NCBI GenBank assembly: GCA_031272415.1
Contig: JAISTU010000166.1
Coordinates: 1 to 17,937 of the forward strand
Length of the DNA stretch: 17,937 nt
Source of the DNA: Bacteroidales bacterium
GTDB lineage: Bacteria; Bacteroidota; Bacteroidia; Bacteroidales; WCHB1-69
Reading direction: 5' to 3'
Positions 1 through 7,595 of this stretch are shown here, in pieces (the first letter of the stretch is position 1; each line of letters starts with the position of its first letter). The position numbers and the translations under genes were made by a program. Below the pieces are notes generated by a model. That model searched no databases, was not told the DNA's origin, and saw only the letters and a program-made list of their open reading frames with translations.

Positions 1-16
1 AAAAAAAGGTTTTTAA

Positions 17-45
17 TTTTTAATTGAAGAATTTGTGTATTTTTG
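17..45 (+). promoter_or_regulatory. Bacteroidota-type promoter of the PLP-enzyme gene
   Basis: The -7 element TATTTTTG at 38-45 fits the Bacteroidota consensus TAnnTTTG and lies 27 bases before the start codon. It is preceded by GTG and by an upstream block TTTTTAATTGA at 17-27. The block, a 7-base spacer, GTG and the -7 element recur with identical spacing before fabH (1402-1430) and nifJ (7370-7342, minus strand). There is no classical -33 TTG at 19 to 21 bases, so the upstream AT block may replace it. Confidence 0.65.
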
Positions 46-72
46 TAATTTTATAACATACAGAAAGATAGC

Positions 73-1401
73 ATGAAAAATACATCAAAATATCAACTCA
101 AATGTGTGCAATGCGGGCATATAACACCCGATTTTAAAACATGGTTTGCACAAAAACAATGTTGTCCTATCTGCGGAAATAAACAATCTGAATTGATTTA
201 TTTTGCTGATTATGAACAACTTAATGAATTGTTTAAGACGCAACCCACTTCATTTTGGCATTATTTTGATTTTTTGCCGTTGATGGATAGAAAAAATATC
301 ATCTCTTGTGCTGAAGGGGCTATTCCGTTGGAGAGGTGGTCTTTTTTGGAAGATTATGCCAAAAATACACAAAATATTGATTGTCAAATATATGTGTATA
401 GGAATGACTTAAATGGAGGCACCAATTCGTTCAAAGATATAGCCGCTTCAATGGCAGCAAGTATTTTCAAGGAAAATGAAATTTCTCAATATTGCATCGC
501 CTCGACCGGCAATACGGCGACCGCTTACGGTAAATATTTATCTTTGGCGGGCATCAATGCGGCTATTTTTATGCCTGATAATGCGATAGAGGTTTCGCAG
601 GCGGAAATTTCGTCTTATGGACAGCAAGTTTATCGCGCAAAAGGGGATTATACTTGTGCCAAAAAAATGGCTGCCGATTATGCTACAAAATTCAATGTTT
701 TAATCTCTTCGGGGAATATAGACCCTATACGCGTGGAGTCTAAGCGGACAATGGTTTTTGAATGGTTAAGGATGCTGGGGAAAATGCCTGACGTTTATGT
801 GCAAGCCATTAGTGGCGGCACAGGTCCTTTGGCTTTGGATAAGGCGGTGAGAGAATTGGACGGCAAAATTTCGCAGTCGGTCAAATTGCCAAAAATGTTG
901 ATGATACAAACCGATAAGTGTGACCCTATGGTGCAAGCGTGGGAAAAGGCAAAAAGCAACAATTTCCCCGATGGTTACCAAAATGATTATCCTATTATTG
1001 ACAATCCGCCGACTGAAATATCTATTTTAGCCACCGGTAATCCGGCTACATATCCTATTGTTTCTCAATTGATTAGACGCAGTGGTGGCGATTTTATCAG
1101 AGTAAAGGAAAGCAAAATTGCAGATATAGCCCGAATTATTGCTTACGAGCGTAAAACACATGTAGGACCTGCCTCTGCGGTATGCTTTTTAGGTCTGTTG
1201 GAGGCAATAAAAAATAGGCAAATTGAGAGCGGACAAACGGTGCTACTCAATATGGGAGAAGGAATTAAGCGGGCACCTGCTTTCCTAAATCGTTTGGGGC
1301 ATCATATCCAACTTGTTGCAACAGTAGAAGATTGCACTTTGGCAAATATGAAAGAAAATAGTAAAAATCTTTGGGACAATCTGCTTTCAATTACTTTTTA
1401 A
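73..1401 (+). CDS. PLP-dependent threonine synthase-family enzyme, possibly cysteate synthase
   Basis: This is a 442-residue cytosolic fold-type II PLP enzyme of the threonine synthase family. An N-terminal zinc ribbon is visible (C11, C14, C31, C34). The PLP Schiff-base lysine is expected at K121 in NSFKD. ASTGNTA (143-149) is the substrate/cofactor loop, and SGGTGPLAL (247-255) is the PLP-phosphate loop. Canonical threonine synthases carry NPTGSFKDRG around the lysine; here it is NGGTNSFKDIAAS, and the C-terminal loop reads MGEGIKRAP, so the substrate may differ. Known family members with this ribbon-plus-catalytic layout include archaeal-type threonine synthases and cysteate synthases, which make L-cysteate from O-phosphoserine and sulfite for coenzyme M or for Bacteroidota sulfonolipids. 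I infer that either is possible. Its neighbours are lipid-type genes, not thrA or thrB, which leans away from plain threonine synthesis. The start follows a promoter by 27 bases. Fold assignment is secure; substrate is not. Confidence 0.85.
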   Translation: MKNTSKYQLKCVQCGHITPDFKTWFAQKQCCPICGNKQSELIYFADYEQLNELFKTQPTSFWHYFDFLPLMDRKNIISCAEGAIPLERWSFLEDYAKNTQNIDCQIYVYRNDLNGGTNSFKDIAASMAASIFKENEISQYCIASTGNTATAYGKYLSLAGINAAIFMPDNAIEVSQAEISSYGQQVYRAKGDYTCAKKMAADYATKFNVLISSGNIDPIRVESKRTMVFEWLRMLGKMPDVYVQAISGGTGPLALDKAVRELDGKISQSVKLPKMLMIQTDKCDPMVQAWEKAKSNNFPDGYQNDYPIIDNPPTEISILATGNPATYPIVSQLIRRSGGDFIRVKESKIADIARIIAYERKTHVGPASAVCFLGLLEAIKNRQIESGQTVLLNMGEGIKRAPAFLNRLGHHIQLVATVEDCTLANMKENSKNLWDNLLSITF

Positions 1402-1430
1402 TTTTTAATTGATAAAAATGTGTATCTTTG
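1402..1430 (+). promoter_or_regulatory. Promoter of fabH-like gene
   Basis: The -7 element TATCTTTG at 1423-1430 sits 38 bases before the fabH-like start. TTTTTAATTGA at 1402-1412, a 7-base spacer and GTG precede it, matching the promoter at 17-45 base for base outside the spacer and one -7 position. The preceding gene stops at 1401, so this promoter fills the whole gap and the fabH-like gene can be transcribed on its own. Confidence 0.75.
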
Positions 1431-1468
1431 CATTTTATTATCTGATAAAAGAGAAGTAGATAAATTAT

Positions 1469-2467
1469 ATGGATAAAATTTATGCAGTTATAAAAGGTGT
1501 GGGTGCTTATGTTCCTGATTATGTGTTAACTAATGAGGAATTAAGCCAAATGGTTGACACGTCTGACGAGTGGATTATGACGCGAATTGGCATCAAAGAA
1601 AGGCGTATTTTAAAGGAAGATGGCAAAGCGACATCCGATTTGGCGGTCAAAGCCATTGAAAATTTGTTGCAAAAAACCAATACTGACCCGCAAGAGATTG
1701 ATTTTGTGCTTTGTGCAACGGTAACGCCGGATATGCAATTTCCTGCAACTGCCAATTTGATTACCCATAAATTGGGCATGAAGGCGTTTGGATTTGACAT
1801 GAATGCAGGCTGTTCGGGTTTTTTGTTTGCGTTAGCGAATGCATCAAAATGGGTCGAAAGTGGGGCTGTTAAAAAAATGATAGTCGTTGGGGCTGAAAAA
1901 ATGTCTTCTATCGTAGATTATACAGATAGAGCCGTTTGTCCTATTTTTGGCGACGGTGCAGGTGCTGTTTTGCTTGAGCCGGATACCAAAGGCGACGTCG
2001 GAATTATGGATTTTCAACTCTATTCCAATGGAGATGGATGGAAAAATTTACACCAAAAAGCAGGCGGCTCGTTAAAACCACCTTCGCATGAAACCGTTGA
2101 CGCACGGGAACACTATATTTATCAAGAAGGGCAAGCGGTTTATAAACATGCTGTTATTTGCATGGCGGATGTTACAAAAGAAATATGCGAGCGTAATGGA
2201 CTGGATAACAACTCATTAGACTGGCTAATTCCGCATCAAGCAAACAAACGTATTATCGATTTTGTGGCTCAAACTTTAAAATTGCCTGCCGAAAAAATTA
2301 TGATAAATATTGACCATTTTGGCAATACAACAGCCGCCACTTTGCCGCTGTGCATGTGGGAATGGGAGAAAAAAATGAAAAAAGGAGACAACGTTATTCT
2401 ATCTGTCTTTGGAGCAGGTTTTACGTGGGGCGGTATGTACCTCAAATGGGCATATGATACAAAATAG
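1469..2467 (+). CDS. fabH: Beta-ketoacyl-ACP synthase III (FabH/KAS III family)
   Basis: This 332-residue thiolase-fold enzyme condenses an acyl-CoA primer with malonyl-ACP to start fatty-acid or related chains. The catalytic triad is intact: C115 in NAGCSGF, H256 in IPHQANKR, and N286 in HFGNTTAAT. The N-terminal signature DTSDEWIMTRIGIKERR (30-46) and the C-terminal FGAGFTWGG are typical, and the length is normal. The gene has its own promoter and overlaps the downstream LuxE-type gene by 14 bases, so these two are co-transcribed. It does not sit with rpmF, plsX or acc genes, the usual FabH neighbours. It could therefore be a second, specialised KAS III (branched-chain starter or secondary lipid) or the main FabH relocated; the sequence alone does not decide. 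No key residue is missing. Confidence 0.93.
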   Translation: MDKIYAVIKGVGAYVPDYVLTNEELSQMVDTSDEWIMTRIGIKERRILKEDGKATSDLAVKAIENLLQKTNTDPQEIDFVLCATVTPDMQFPATANLITHKLGMKAFGFDMNAGCSGFLFALANASKWVESGAVKKMIVVGAEKMSSIVDYTDRAVCPIFGDGAGAVLLEPDTKGDVGIMDFQLYSNGDGWKNLHQKAGGSLKPPSHETVDAREHYIYQEGQAVYKHAVICMADVTKEICERNGLDNNSLDWLIPHQANKRIIDFVAQTLKLPAEKIMINIDHFGNTTAATLPLCMWEWEKKMKKGDNVILSVFGAGFTWGGMYLKWAYDTK

Positions 2468-3443
2468 TATTTTTGATATTCAAACCGAATCCGATTTTGA
2501 ACAAAAAGCATTGGAAGTATTTCGCTTTCAATACAATAACTGTGATTTGTATCAATTGTATTGCACTCAATTGGGCAAAAATGAAAACAATGTACAACAA
2601 ATTGGAGATATTCCTTTTTTACCTATTGACTTTTTTAAAACACATAAAATCATTGCAAAAAACAAAAAAGAAGAACTTTTTTTCACAAGTAGCGGCACAA
2701 CAGGAAAACAAACTTCAACACATTATGTCGCTGATACCGAACTATATAAAAAAAGTTTATTGAAATCATTTGAACTTTTTGTCGGCAAACCTGAAAATTT
2801 TGCTATTTTGGCTCTATTGCCCGCTTATTTGGAAAAAAAACACTCATCTTTGGTGTATATGATGAATTGTTTGATAGAAAAAAGTCCTTGCAAAGAAAGT
2901 GGATTTTATTTGCACAACACAGAACAATTGTTGGATAATTTGCAAAAATTAACTCAAAGTTCACAGCCTACTATTTTATTTGGTGCGGCTTTTGGGATAT
3001 TGGATTTAATTGAAAATCAATCAATTATAAAAATGCCTAATTTGCTTATCTTTGAAACAGGTGGCATGAAAGGCAAACATAAAGAAATCAACCGACAGTT
3101 ACTGCACGTCAAAATCACCTCCTTGTTTGGCGTGCAGAAAGTCGGGTCTGAATACGGTATGACCGAACTGTTATCGCAAGCATATTCAACAGGAGACGGC
3201 ATTTTTTATACACCTCCGTGGATGAAAATTTTTATTCGCAACCCCAAAGACCCTTTTGAAATTTTACCCGCTGAAACCGCTCCCCGTGGCGGCATCAATG
3301 TGATAGACCTTGCCAATATTTATTCTTGTTCTTTCATTGCCACACAAGATTTAGGACATCTATATCCCGACAATGGCTTTGAAGTCTTAGGAAGATTTGA
3401 TTATGCAGACATCAGAGGATGCAATATGTTGGTGGAAAGTTGA
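2454..3443 (+). CDS. LuxE/PaaK-type acyl-activating acyltransferase
   Basis: This protein of about 329 residues belongs to the acyl-protein synthetase (LuxE-like) branch of the adenylate-forming enzymes, which activate a carboxylic acid as acyl-AMP and pass it to a thiol. The ATP-binding loop is visible as FFTSSGTTGKQ near residue 75. The second core motif YGMTELLSQ lies near 255, and a short C-terminal segment ends LGRFDYADIRG. I chose the ATG at 2454 because an in-frame ATG at 2409 would run 59 bases into fabH and adds residues unlike the family; 2454 overlaps fabH by 14 bases, typical of translational coupling. Known members feed acyl groups to fatty-acid reductases or transfer them to carrier proteins. 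Here the acyl group and acceptor are unknown. A role with the adjacent KAS III, priming or handling a special acyl chain, is inference. Confidence 0.8.
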   Translation: MIQNSIFDIQTESDFEQKALEVFRFQYNNCDLYQLYCTQLGKNENNVQQIGDIPFLPIDFFKTHKIIAKNKKEELFFTSSGTTGKQTSTHYVADTELYKKSLLKSFELFVGKPENFAILALLPAYLEKKHSSLVYMMNCLIEKSPCKESGFYLHNTEQLLDNLQKLTQSSQPTILFGAAFGILDLIENQSIIKMPNLLIFETGGMKGKHKEINRQLLHVKITSLFGVQKVGSEYGMTELLSQAYSTGDGIFYTPPWMKIFIRNPKDPFEILPAETAPRGGINVIDLANIYSCSFIATQDLGHLYPDNGFEVLGRFDYADIRGCNMLVES

Positions 3444-3482
3444 GCGTTTTTTGCTTTTTTACACAAAAACGTTCTATTTTTT
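3442..3482 (+). terminator. Intrinsic terminator after the fabH-luxE genes
   Basis: The arms GAGCGTTTTT (3442-3451) and AAAAACGTTC (3465-3474) pair over 10 bases with one G-U pair, followed by TATTTTTT. The left arm begins inside the TGA stop codon, so termination is immediate. A second terminator on the other strand (3553-3586) serves nifJ, insulating the convergent units. Confidence 0.7.
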
Positions 3483-3552
3483 GCACAAAAAACATATAAA
3501 AGATTGATAATCAAATATCTATACTCTAAAAAAATTATTCCCAATTTTCAAC

Positions 3553-3586
3553 AAAAAAAATCTCCTGCTAAATGAATAACAGGAGA
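3553..3586 (-). terminator. Intrinsic terminator of nifJ
   Basis: Read on the minus strand, TCTCCTG (3586-3580) pairs perfectly with CAGGAGA (3567-3561) across a 12-base loop and is followed by eight Ts (3560-3553). It lies 40 bases beyond the nifJ stop. Confidence 0.8.
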
Positions 3587-3625
3587 AAATAACAAAAAAT
3601 GATTATAGAAAAGTAAAATGTATTA

Positions 3626-6600
3626 CTACACTTTCTGTGCTAATTTTTTATAGCCGTTATAACGCCATTGAGCGTTCTTTTGAGTTTCTTCAAAAAGAAC
3701 TTCGGCTTGCTGTGGGAACGTTTTGAGCAATGAATTATAGCGTACTTCACTCATGATAAAAGAGCGGAATTTTGTCCAATCAGGCTCTGCCGAGTCAAGT
3801 ATAAATCCGTTGTCTCCTTGTTCTTCCAAAGCAGGATTATAACGCCACAAATGCCAATAACCGCATTCGACTGCCAATTTTTCTTCATTTTGTGTTTTGC
3901 CCATACCTGCACCGATACCATGATTGATACAAGGTGCATAACAAATAATGATAGAAGGACCGTTAAATGCTTCTGCTTCTTTGATGGCTTTAAAATATTG
4001 TTGTTGATTTGCGCCCATTGCCACTTGTGCAACATAGACATAACCATAAGATTTGGCTATCATACCGAGGTCTTTTTTGCGGATTTTTTTACCCGAAGTT
4101 GCAAATTTAGCCACTGCCGCTGCCGGTGTTGCTTTGGACGATTGACCGCCCGTATTGGAATAAACTTCCGTATCCAACACCAGAACATTTACATTTTCAC
4201 CGGAAGCCAAAACATGGTCTAAACCGCCAAATCCAATGTCGTAAGCCCATCCGTCGCCGCCGATAATCCAATGAGATTTTTTGACCAAATATTGTTTGAG
4301 GTCTAAAATTTCTTTGCATAAAGTGCAAGCCGGACAAGTACAAGTTGTTGCTCCTGCGGCTTTTGCGGCTTTCGCTTTGGCTAAATTTTCCGCATCACCT
4401 GTTTGTTCAAAATGAGCAATTACCTCGTCAATGGTGGCAATTCCCCACTCCAATGCAGACACGTAATCAGCGGCGGCTTTTTGACCGACTTTGCCTCCGT
4501 CTTGCATATTATCCAACCATGCTTGTGCAGCCTCTTTTACTTTGGGTTGTGTCCATGCGATTGCCAATAATGCTTTTGTTTTTTCCACTAAACGGTCACG
4601 CATTTGGCGGTTAGCGATTGCCATACCAAAGCCATATTCTGCATTGTCTTCAAAGAGTGAATTTGCCCACGCAGGACCAAAACCTGAACGTTTATTAGGA
4701 CAATAAGGCGTCGCAGGAGCAGACCCTCCGTAAATGGAAGAACAACCGGTAGCATTGGCGACCAACATTTGCTCGCCAAACAATTGCGTAATACACTTAA
4801 TATAAGGCGTTTCACCGCAACCTGCACAAGCACCCGAAAATTCAAATAAAGGCTGGGCAAATTGGCTATTCTTTACAGAGGCAAATTTATCAATTAAATC
4901 GTCTTTGTAAGTTACCTTATTTTGAGAATAATCCCAATTTTGTGATTGATTGCGTTGAGTATCTAACGGTTTCATTATCAATGCTTTAGTTTTAGATGGA
5001 CAAACATCGGCACAATTACCGCAACCTGTACAATCCAAAGGAGAAACTTGCATACGGAAGTGCATACCCGCCATTTCCTTAGGCACTTTCATATCCAATG
5101 TATCCATGCCTTGTGGAGCGGCTGCTTTTTCATCATTGTTCATTACCACAGGGCGAATCGCAGCATGCGGACAAACCATTGCACATTGATTGCATTGAAT
5201 ACAATTTTCAGGCAACCATTGAGGCACATTGACTGCAATTCCGCGCTTTTCATATTCTGTTGTCCCTGCGGGGAAAGTGCCGTCTTCATAACCATTAAAT
5301 GCACTTACAGGCAAATCATTACCTCTTTGTGCCAACATAGGTTTGACTACATTTTTAATAAATGCAGGAATATCGCTATTGTCGGCTGTTGTATCTACTT
5401 GTAAATCAGCCCATTGTGTAGGTATTTCAACTTTTTGAATATCACCGCCTCTATCAACGGCAGCATAGTTCATATTTACAATTTGTTCGCCCTTGCGTCC
5501 GTAGGATTTAACAATGAATTTTTTCATTTGCTCAACTGCCAAATCGTAAGGAATTACACCCGAAATTTTGAAAAATGCAGACTGTAAAATAGTATTTGTA
5601 CGACTGCCCAGTCCAATTTCTTCGGCAATACTTGTCGCATCTATGATATACATAGAAATCTGATTTTGAGCCAAAAACTTCTTAATATGAGCGGGCAAAT
5701 TTTGTTGTGTTTCTGCCACACTCCACGAAGTATTGTAAAGGAAAGTACCACCTCTTTTCAGCCCTTTTAAGCAATCATATTGATAAATGTAAGCAGGCAC
5801 ATGAACGGCAACAAAATCCGGCGTCCCTACTAAATAGGGGGCTTTTATCGGCTCATCTCCAAAACGAAGATGTGAGCAAGTATAACCGCCCGATTTTTTA
5901 CTGTCATAATCAAAATAGGCTTGCGAATATTTATCCGTATTATCACCTATAATCTTGATACTGTTTTTGTTAGCCCCAACAGTACCATCTGCACCCAGTC
6001 CATAAAATTTAGCCTCAAATGTACTCTTTGGCAAAATCGAAAATTCAGGCAACAATGGCAATGACAGATTGGTTACATCATCATTGATACTGATAGTGAA
6101 TTGATTTTTAGGCTCTTTTTCAAATAAATTGTTAAATACGGACAAAATGTGCGCCGGAGTTGTATCTTTGGATGACAAACCGTAACGTCCGCCGATAATC
6201 AACGGCTTTTTATCCGCAGGAATATCTTTGCAATTGGCAAACGCTTCCACTACGTCCAAATAGAGTGGGTCTCCGTTAGCCCCTGTTTCTTTCGTACGGT
6301 CGAGTACACAAATGCGTTCAACCGTTTCAGGCAACGCTTCTCCAAGATATTTTACTGAAAATGGACGATACAAATGCACCGTTACCAAACCTGTTTTCTT
6401 ACCTTCCGCATTGAGTTTATCTACCACAGTCTTAATCGTTTCCGTAACTGACCCCATAGCAATAATCACATGTGTTGGCTTTTCGCAACCATAATAAGTA
6501 AAAGGAGCATATTTTCTGCCTGTAATTTTGCTGATTTCTTTCATATAATCCGCAACCATGTCCGGAATTACAGTATAAAATTTATTTTGTGCTTCTCTGG

Positions 6601-7285
6601 TTTGGAAATAAATGTCAGGGTTTTGTGCTGTGCCGCGTGTAACAGGATGTTCAGGATTTAATGCTTTGTCTCTAAATGCTTTAAGGGCATTCCAATCAAT
6701 CAATTTTGCAACCTCATCTTGATTGGCAGGCACTACTTTTTGAATTTCATGTGAGGTACGAAATCCATCAAAAAAATGCAAAAACGGAATACGCCCTTTT
6801 ATAGCCGTCAAATGTGCAACAGGTGCTAAATCCATAATTTCCTGCACACTACCGGTTGCCAACATTGCAAAACCTGTCTGTCGCGTACTCATCACATCCG
6901 AATGGTCTCCAAAAATTGACAATGCCTGAGCCGCCAATGCCCTCGCTGATACATGAAAAACTCCCGGTAATAACTCACCCGCAATTTTGTACATATTGGG
7001 TATCATCAACAACAAACCTTGTGAGGCTGTAAATGTTGATGTCAAAGCACCCGCCTGCAATGAGCCATGTACAGCACCCGCCGCACCCGCTTCTGATTGC
7101 ATTTCAACTACTTTAACCGTTTCGTTAAAAATATTTTTCCTTCCTGCTGCACTCCATTCATCTATATATTCCGCCATCGTTGAAGAAGGCGTAATAGGGT
7201 AAATAGCAGCCACTTCACTAAACATGTACGCAACATGCGCCGCAGCACAGTTACCATCACACGTCATAAATTCTTTATCGCTCAT
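3626..7285 (-). CDS. nifJ: Pyruvate:ferredoxin (flavodoxin) oxidoreductase
   Basis: This 1219-residue single-chain PFOR oxidises pyruvate with CoA to acetyl-CoA and CO2, reducing ferredoxin or flavodoxin in the cytoplasm. Full-length family members are near 1170-1230 residues. In order one sees the pyruvate-binding domain with YPITPSSTMAEY near residue 35; the transketolase C-terminal-like domain near 260-400; a two-cluster ferredoxin domain (CIQCNQCAMVCP near 692, CTGCGNCADVCP near 751); and the TPP domain. The TPP domain holds the proximal-cluster cysteines CAGC near 818, ATGCSS and YAPCINHG, plus the TPP/Mg motif GDGWAYD near 1010 with EVYSNTGGQ. All catalytic elements are present. One oddity is a cysteine knot, CTCPACTLC, near 980 just before the TPP motif (see findings). 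It is transcribed alone, with its own promoter and terminator. Its presence implies anaerobic or facultative central metabolism. Confidence 0.97.
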   Translation of the reverse strand: MSDKEFMTCDGNCAAAHVAYMFSEVAAIYPITPSSTMAEYIDEWSAAGRKNIFNETVKVVEMQSEAGAAGAVHGSLQAGALTSTFTASQGLLLMIPNMYKIAGELLPGVFHVSARALAAQALSIFGDHSDVMSTRQTGFAMLATGSVQEIMDLAPVAHLTAIKGRIPFLHFFDGFRTSHEIQKVVPANQDEVAKLIDWNALKAFRDKALNPEHPVTRGTAQNPDIYFQTREAQNKFYTVIPDMVADYMKEISKITGRKYAPFTYYGCEKPTHVIIAMGSVTETIKTVVDKLNAEGKKTGLVTVHLYRPFSVKYLGEALPETVERICVLDRTKETGANGDPLYLDVVEAFANCKDIPADKKPLIIGGRYGLSSKDTTPAHILSVFNNLFEKEPKNQFTISINDDVTNLSLPLLPEFSILPKSTFEAKFYGLGADGTVGANKNSIKIIGDNTDKYSQAYFDYDSKKSGGYTCSHLRFGDEPIKAPYLVGTPDFVAVHVPAYIYQYDCLKGLKRGGTFLYNTSWSVAETQQNLPAHIKKFLAQNQISMYIIDATSIAEEIGLGSRTNTILQSAFFKISGVIPYDLAVEQMKKFIVKSYGRKGEQIVNMNYAAVDRGGDIQKVEIPTQWADLQVDTTADNSDIPAFIKNVVKPMLAQRGNDLPVSAFNGYEDGTFPAGTTEYEKRGIAVNVPQWLPENCIQCNQCAMVCPHAAIRPVVMNNDEKAAAPQGMDTLDMKVPKEMAGMHFRMQVSPLDCTGCGNCADVCPSKTKALIMKPLDTQRNQSQNWDYSQNKVTYKDDLIDKFASVKNSQFAQPLFEFSGACAGCGETPYIKCITQLFGEQMLVANATGCSSIYGGSAPATPYCPNKRSGFGPAWANSLFEDNAEYGFGMAIANRQMRDRLVEKTKALLAIAWTQPKVKEAAQAWLDNMQDGGKVGQKAAADYVSALEWGIATIDEVIAHFEQTGDAENLAKAKAAKAAGATTCTCPACTLCKEILDLKQYLVKKSHWIIGGDGWAYDIGFGGLDHVLASGENVNVLVLDTEVYSNTGGQSSKATPAAAVAKFATSGKKIRKKDLGMIAKSYGYVYVAQVAMGANQQQYFKAIKEAEAFNGPSIIICYAPCINHGIGAGMGKTQNEEKLAVECGYWHLWRYNPALEEQGDNGFILDSAEPDWTKFRSFIMSEVRYNSLLKTFPQQAEVLFEETQKNAQWRYNGYKKLAQKV

Positions 7286-7595
7286 AAATGTTTGATATTT
7301 AATGTTTTAAATTTTTATTCTATTACTTTGATAACAAACTGCAAAGATACACTTTTTTGTCAATTAAAAATAAAAAATTAAAAATAAATAAAATAAAAAT
7401 AATGCTAACTTTTTTTTGAATATAACAAATTGATTATCAATAGATTAAAAATTACTGTAAAAAAAAAGTTAAAAAAAAATCAAATTGCAGGCAACGAAAT
7501 GGGAGGTATTTATATCATATAGTCAGAAAATCAATTTTAAGTTGAATAAAAAAATATTTTAAGAATTATAAGAATTATATAAAACAGATAAAGTG
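7286..7595. other. Divergent intergenic region between nifJ and the adhesin gene
   Basis: This stretch of 310 bases is extremely AT-rich. Its left part holds the nifJ promoter. Nearer the adhesin gene I see no clean TAnnTTTG; the nearest is TAACTTTTTTTTG around 7407-7418, which does not fit the spacing. It contains the near-palindrome TTGATTATCAA (7430-7440) and an imperfect 10-base tandem repeat of AAGAATTAT at 7561-7578, close upstream of the adhesin start. The adhesin promoter is therefore either non-canonical or dependent on a different sigma factor or activator. Confidence 0.5.
7342..7370 (-). promoter_or_regulatory. Promoter of nifJ
   Basis: On the minus strand, TTTTTAATTGA (7370-7360), a 7-base spacer, GTG and TATCTTTG (7349-7342) form the same module seen at 17-45 and 1402-1430. 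The -7 element is 56 bases upstream of the nifJ start, giving a leader of roughly 50 nucleotides. Confidence 0.8.

Noticed and set aside
2409..2453. In-frame upstream ATG for the LuxE-type protein
   Set aside because: It lies deep within fabH and adds 15 residues unlike the family. The ATG at 2454 gives a normal short overlap.
3483..3552. Full MITE copy between the convergent terminators
   Set aside because: Only about 29 bases around TGATAATCAAATA resemble the element. No TIR is present, so chance similarity in AT-rich DNA cannot be excluded.
4345..4860. Open frames opposite and out of frame with nifJ
   Set aside because: They show low-complexity, implausible protein composition and no promoter. 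They are shadows of a strongly conserved PFOR frame.
7441..7592. tRNA or small RNA gene upstream of the adhesin
   Set aside because: I found no cloverleaf arms, no T-loop sequence and no GC-rich stems in this AT-rich stretch.
7593..7595. GTG start for the adhesin gene
   Set aside because: An ATG follows directly at 7596 and gives the same signal peptide, so GTG is unlikely to be needed.
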